A stretch of 64,000 bases of DNA, taken from positions 372,001-436,000 of the forward strand of contig NZ_CP133089.1 of the NCBI RefSeq assembly GCF_030908405.1, read 5' to 3'. Origin of the DNA: Aminobacterium sp. MB27-C1 (lineage in GTDB: Bacteria; Synergistota; Synergistia; Synergistales; Aminobacteriaceae). Positions 60,141 through 64,000 of this stretch are shown here, one piece after another. The notes under the pieces were generated by a model, which was not told where the DNA came from, ran no database searches, and saw only the letters and a list, made by a program, of their open reading frames with translations. A program made the translations under genes and the position numbers. How positions within the stretch are numbered: the first letter of the stretch is position 1; every line of letters starts with the position of its first letter.

Positions 60141-60413
60141 TTGACGCGATTAGTTCATGATCTTGAAAGAATGTTTCTTACAGAAGATGCTCTCGAACTT
60201 ATTTACCAGCTTTTTCTCACTGAAGAATACGCTAGAAACGTTATAGAAATAGCTATAGAAGATGCCATGATGATCGGGCAGGTTCGTGGAGGGCATATTG
60301 ATGCCATAACTTTTATGAGCATCATACAGAGAACAGCAGATTCAACAATTTCTCATTTTGACTCGACTGGTTCGCTTTATGATTCAGTAAAGGGTCAGTA
60401 TTTTGTCCATTAA
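60141..60413 (+). CDS. Small hypothetical protein between dprA and topA
   Basis: 90 residues, start TTG with AAAGGAG 9 nt upstream; no ATG is suitable. Mostly helical and acidic (NVIEIAIEDAMMIGQVRGGHIDAITFMS, shown in part: IEIAIEDAMMIGQVRGGHID). I recognise no domain. It is co-directional, 14 nt after dprA and 21 nt before topA, so it belongs to this operon. Confidence 0.6.
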   Translation: MTRLVHDLERMFLTEDALELIYQLFLTEEYARNVIEIAIEDAMMIGQVRGGHIDAITFMSIIQRTADSTISHFDSTGSLYDSVKGQYFVH

Positions 60414-60434
60414 ACATTAAACAAGGAGGATCTT

Positions 60435-62552
60435 ATGACGAAGAAAGAAACGGGGAAAACTCTTGTTGTAGTCGAATCTCCCACAAAAGCGAAAACTCTT
60501 TCTAAAATATTAGGATCAAAATATACAGTAAAAGCGAGCATTGGCCACATCAAAGACCTTCCTAAAAGCCGGATCGCTATTGATATCGAAAACAACTTTC
60601 AACCAGAATATATTCTAGTTAAAGGAAAAGCCAAAATAAAAAATGAATTAGTTAAACTTGCTCAAGGGAGTCAGAAAATACTACTGGCATCTGACCCTGA
60701 TAGGGAAGGGGAGGCTATTGCTTGGCATCTTTGCGATATTTTGAAACTTGATCCAGAATCGCAATGCCGGGTCCGTTTTTACGAAGTTACGCCAAAGGCT
60801 GTCAAAGCGGCAATTAAAAAGCCTGAGTCCGTAGATATGAACAGAGTAGATGCGCAACAAGCACGTCGTGTTCTTGACCGTCTTGTCGGCTATTCTTTAA
60901 GTCCGCTATTGTGGAAAAAGATACGCTATGGCCTTTCTGCTGGGCGAGTGCAATCTGTAGCTCTCAATCTGATATGCGATAGGGAACGAGAAATAAAAAA
61001 TTTTGTTCCTTCGGAATATTGGCATGTCAATGTGGAAGCCTTATCAAACGATAATAAAAGGAAATATGATTTAAAGGTTATGAGCTTTGAAAATAAATCT
61101 TTTTGGAAGGAAGGGAAGCCCCTTCTTATATCGAGCTCAGAACAAGCAGAAAAGATCGCCAGCGATATTCAATCAGCTGCCTTAGTTGTAAAAGAATATA
61201 AAGTAAAAGAAGGTAAAAGAAAACCTTTACCTCCTTTTAAAACAAGTACATTACAACAGGAAGGTGCGCGTCGTTTAAGTTTCTCTCCTCGTAGAACAAT
61301 GGCTGTTGCACAGGCGCTTTTTGAAGGCATTAATATTCCAGGGCGAGGTCCTGCCGGCCTTATTACATACATGCGAACAGATAGTCTCCGGATAGCACCG
61401 GAAGCATTAGATGCGACCAGAAATTATATTACCCAAAGTTATTCATCAGAATATCTTCCTAAAACTGCCAACCTGTTTACATCTAAAGCCAGAAGTCAGG
61501 ATGCTCATGAAGCAATTCGACCGACAGATGTGACGTTGACACCAGAAAGCTTAAAAAGTGTATTAACACCTGAACAATACAAGCTGTATTCTCTTATTTG
61601 GAACCGTTTCGTTGCTTCGCAAATGGCTCCCGCCGTTGTTGCCAATGCTATTCTTGATGTGGAAGCGGGTTCTTATGGCTTAAGGCAAACAGGAGAGACT
61701 TTAATTTTTGATGGATGGGGAAAATTATGGCCATTAGAGTTAAAAGGGAGCGAATTAGCTCCAGCAGTTTCAGAAGAAGAGCTAATATGCCATGATATTT
61801 CTAAAGAACAGCGTTTTACAAAACCTGCTGCGCGCTACTCAGAAGCGACTCTTATAAAAACTTTAGAAGAAAAAGGAGTTGGACGACCTTCAACCTATGC
61901 CACTATTGTTGAAACTCTTTACGACAGAGGATATGTTGAAAAGAACGAAGAAAAACGGTTGGAACCTACTTCTTTGGGAATGACAGTAGACGATTTCTTG
62001 CTTCAATATTTTGACTCTAAAAGCCCTTCTCCCATCGTCGATACGAATTTTACGGCTCAAATGGAAGGACAATTGGATCTTATTGAAGAAAATAAGCTTG
62101 AATGGGTTGATGTAGTCCGTTCTTTCTGGGGTGGTTTTGCAGAAACTCTAGAAGAAGCCAAAAAAGCATCGGCTGTTGATTTGCCTGAACCTGAGCCAAT
62201 TGGTGAGGATTGTCCGGAATGTGGGAAGCCTTTAGTTAAAAAACGAGGACGTTTCGGTGATTTTATAGCCTGTTCGGGATATCCTGAATGTCGATATACT
62301 CGCCCAATTCTGAAAACTATTGGTGTGAAGTGTCCCCTATGTGGGGAAACTGAAAATGGAGAAGTTGTTCGAAGAAGAAGTAAAAAAGGAAAGTTTTTCT
62401 ATGGATGTTCACGATATCCTGAATGTAAATATGTCTCATGGAACGAACCTACAGGAGAAAAGTGTCCAGAGTGTGGAACTCCACTTGTTCGCAAAAACAA
62501 AAAAAGTCTTCCAGAATGCCCCGAATGTGGTTGGAAAAAGGAGAAAAAGTAA
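60435..62552 (+). CDS. topA: DNA topoisomerase I (type IA)
   Basis: 705 residues. Toprim domain with VVESPTKAKTLSKILG and DPDREGEAIAWHL; active-site Tyr in GLITYMRTDS at about residue 312; HEAIRPT; C-terminal zinc ribbons CPECGKPL...CSGYPEC, CPLCGE...CSRYPEC and CPECGTPL...CPEC. It relaxes negative supercoils. ACAAGGAGG precedes the ATG. trmFO follows after 2 nt. Confidence 0.95.
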   Translation: MTKKETGKTLVVVESPTKAKTLSKILGSKYTVKASIGHIKDLPKSRIAIDIENNFQPEYILVKGKAKIKNELVKLAQGSQKILLASDPDREGEAIAWHLCDILKLDPESQCRVRFYEVTPKAVKAAIKKPESVDMNRVDAQQARRVLDRLVGYSLSPLLWKKIRYGLSAGRVQSVALNLICDREREIKNFVPSEYWHVNVEALSNDNKRKYDLKVMSFENKSFWKEGKPLLISSSEQAEKIASDIQSAALVVKEYKVKEGKRKPLPPFKTSTLQQEGARRLSFSPRRTMAVAQALFEGINIPGRGPAGLITYMRTDSLRIAPEALDATRNYITQSYSSEYLPKTANLFTSKARSQDAHEAIRPTDVTLTPESLKSVLTPEQYKLYSLIWNRFVASQMAPAVVANAILDVEAGSYGLRQTGETLIFDGWGKLWPLELKGSELAPAVSEEELICHDISKEQRFTKPAARYSEATLIKTLEEKGVGRPSTYATIVETLYDRGYVEKNEEKRLEPTSLGMTVDDFLLQYFDSKSPSPIVDTNFTAQMEGQLDLIEENKLEWVDVVRSFWGGFAETLEEAKKASAVDLPEPEPIGEDCPECGKPLVKKRGRFGDFIACSGYPECRYTRPILKTIGVKCPLCGETENGEVVRRRSKKGKFFYGCSRYPECKYVSWNEPTGEKCPECGTPLVRKNKKSLPECPECGWKKEKK

Positions 62553-62554
62553 TT

Positions 62555-63871
62555 ATGGACAGATCAAACGAAATTCTGGTTCTTGGTGGCGGATTGGCCG
62601 GGAGCGAAGCAGCTTGGCAGTTGGCACAAAGAGGATATCCTGTTTGTTTAGTAGAGATGAGACCGAAAATAACAACCCCAGCACATCAGACCGATATGAT
62701 GGGGGAACTTGTATGCAGTAATTCTCTTGGTGCTGATAATATGACAAGCCCAGCTGGAATATTAAAGGCTGAGCTTCGTTATCTTGGTAGTCTCATAATG
62801 GAAGCTGCAGATCATACGAGCGTTCCTGCAGGCAAAGCACTTGCCGTTGATCGTGACGCTTTTGCTGGTTACATAACGAAAAAACTTTCAGAACATCCTT
62901 GTATAAGAATTGAAAGACGAGAGATGACATCGTTGCCGGAGGAACCTGCTATTATTGCTACAGGTCCCTTAACAAGCCCTTCTCTTGCAGAAGAATTGAA
63001 GAAAATAACAGGAGAAGAATATTTTTCTTTTTTTGATGCTATAGCTCCGGTAGTTTTTTACGATTCCATCGATATGACGAAAGCGTACAAAGCAGGACGC
63101 TACGGTCAAGAAGCAGATTATATAAATTGTCCCATGAACGAAGAAGAGTATATTCGTTTTTGGAATGCTCTTGTCTCTGCAGAGCGAGCCACACGTCATG
63201 AATTTGAAAAGGACATTCGTTATTTTGAGGGATGTTTACCAATAGAAGTTATTGCCTCCAGAGGTATCGATACTCTCCGTTTTGGTCCTTTAAGACCAGT
63301 TGGTTTGCCCAATCCCCTTACAGGAGAAGAACCCTATGCTGTTGTTCAGCTTCGACAAGATAATAAAGATGGCACTCTTTTTAATTTAGTTGGTTTTCAG
63401 ACAAGCCTGAAATGGGGAGAGCAAGCTCGAGTTTTTAAACTTATCCCAGGGCTTCAAGATGCTGAGTTTGCCCGTTATGGTGTTATGCATAGGAATATAT
63501 ACGTCAATGCACCTACTGTACTTGATGGTTTTCTTCGTTTACGGGATCGTAAAAATCTTTTTTTAGCGGGGCAAATAACGGGAGTAGAAGGATATCTTGA
63601 GAGTACCGCTATGGGACTTGTTGCTGCTATTTATATGGCGTTTTCTTTGAGACAAACAGAAATGCCCATTTGGCCTAAAGAGACAGCGATAGGTTCTTTG
63701 CTCCGTTATTTATCAGAAACTGACACGAAGGTTTTTCACCCTATGAACGTAAACTTGGGCATATTCCCCCATCTTGATGTAAAAATACGTAAAAAAATAG
63801 AACGATGTCAAAAAGTTGGCGAAAGAGCGATGTTGTTCTTAGAAGAATTTTACAAAAGTTACCTAAAATAG
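62555..63871 (+). CDS. trmFO: Methylene-THF:tRNA (uracil-54-C5) methyltransferase, TrmFO
   Basis: 438 residues from the ATG after AAGGAG. FAD-binding ILVLGGGLAGSEAAWQLA; CSNSLGADN; RDAFAGYIT; and FLAGQITGVEGYLESTAMGL. It makes ribothymidine at position 54 in the T loop of tRNAs with methylene-THF as carbon donor, which ties it to the folate genes upstream in the window. Order topA-trmFO is as in B. subtilis. Confidence 0.94.
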   Translation: MDRSNEILVLGGGLAGSEAAWQLAQRGYPVCLVEMRPKITTPAHQTDMMGELVCSNSLGADNMTSPAGILKAELRYLGSLIMEAADHTSVPAGKALAVDRDAFAGYITKKLSEHPCIRIERREMTSLPEEPAIIATGPLTSPSLAEELKKITGEEYFSFFDAIAPVVFYDSIDMTKAYKAGRYGQEADYINCPMNEEEYIRFWNALVSAERATRHEFEKDIRYFEGCLPIEVIASRGIDTLRFGPLRPVGLPNPLTGEEPYAVVQLRQDNKDGTLFNLVGFQTSLKWGEQARVFKLIPGLQDAEFARYGVMHRNIYVNAPTVLDGFLRLRDRKNLFLAGQITGVEGYLESTAMGLVAAIYMAFSLRQTEMPIWPKETAIGSLLRYLSETDTKVFHPMNVNLGIFPHLDVKIRKKIERCQKVGERAMLFLEEFYKSYLK

Positions 63872-63892
63872 GACTCCCCCCCTATTTTTTAT
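63865..63892 (+). terminator. Intrinsic terminator overlapping the trmFO stop
   Basis: AAAATAGG (63865-63872) pairs with CCTATTTT (63881-63888) around ACTCCCCC, followed by more T. The last 110 nt of the window are A/T-rich with TATAAT-like elements near 63910 and show no gene. Confidence 0.75.
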
Positions 63893-64000
63893 AATAGACC
63901 TCTGTTGTATAATGTATAATAATAAATTCCAATGATTTTAAAATTTTTTGTGTCGTTATATTTTTGCCTTTTTTCAGGCAAATCTTGTTGCAAAAATTGC

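Overview
The window looks like chromosomal DNA of a strictly anaerobic, amino-acid-fermenting bacterium, most likely a member of the Synergistota close to Aminobacterium. This is an inference from gene content: indolepyruvate:ferredoxin oxidoreductase, a Hnd/Hox-type NAD-linked [NiFe] hydrogenase, class III ribonucleotide reductase, tungstate uptake, a formimidoylglutamate/one-carbon cluster with formate-THF ligase, a TRAP carboxylate transporter and a divergent PEP carboxykinase. The right-hand block has Firmicutes-like gene order. Coding density is high, spacing is tight, Shine-Dalgarno sites are strong, and TTG and GTG starts are common.

Layout. 1-1176 (minus): 5' part of a lipoate-protein ligase and a DEDDh exonuclease. 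1315-6435 (plus): a ten-TPR exported protein, then two copies of an unrecognised exported protein (first 407 residues identical, tails different) on either side of a family-4 uracil-DNA glycosylase. 6504-12630 (minus): BMP-family nucleoside ABC transporter plus exported 5'-nucleotidase. 12790-15709 (minus): anaerobic ribonucleotide reductase, with the glycyl-radical loop on a separate 48-residue gene behind nrdG. 15976-22043 (plus): PEP carboxykinase-like enzyme, MATE exporter, a small GNWY-repeat protein behind a palindromic operator, and tupABC. 22044-29973 (plus): a structured leader, then a six-subunit hydrogenase, its maturation protease and a His-rich small protein. 30066-32622 (minus): an unknown 470-residue protein and a DUF362/ferredoxin protein. 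32650-33994 (plus): a yybP-ykoY manganese riboswitch with terminator in front of a lone Na+-translocating decarboxylase beta subunit. 34064-36943: GAPDH, archease and RtcB. 37104-48958: a one-carbon/formiminoglutamate region bounded by two almost identical formate-THF ligase genes in direct orientation. 49111-63871: signal peptidase, tRNA-Ser(UGA), thioesterase, iorAB, a pseudopilin, and the conserved run lepB-rbgA-rnhB-ylqG-ylqH-yraN-comM-dprA-(small)-topA-trmFO.

How it fits together. Amino acids are oxidised to 2-keto acids and then by ferredoxin-linked enzymes such as IorAB. Excess reductant can leave as H2 through the hydrogenase, with tungstate uptake supplying tungsto-enzymes elsewhere in the genome. 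FtcD, FchA and Fhs can turn formimidoylglutamate into glutamate, ammonia, formate and ATP; the TRAP transporter and M20 hydrolase beside them may supply the substrate. Extracellular nucleotides are probably dephosphorylated by the exported 5'-nucleotidase and imported as nucleosides. The strongest leads are the Mn-riboswitch/OadB pairing, the split NrdD, the two recombination-prone long direct repeats, and an undescribed structured leader before the hydrogenase operon.
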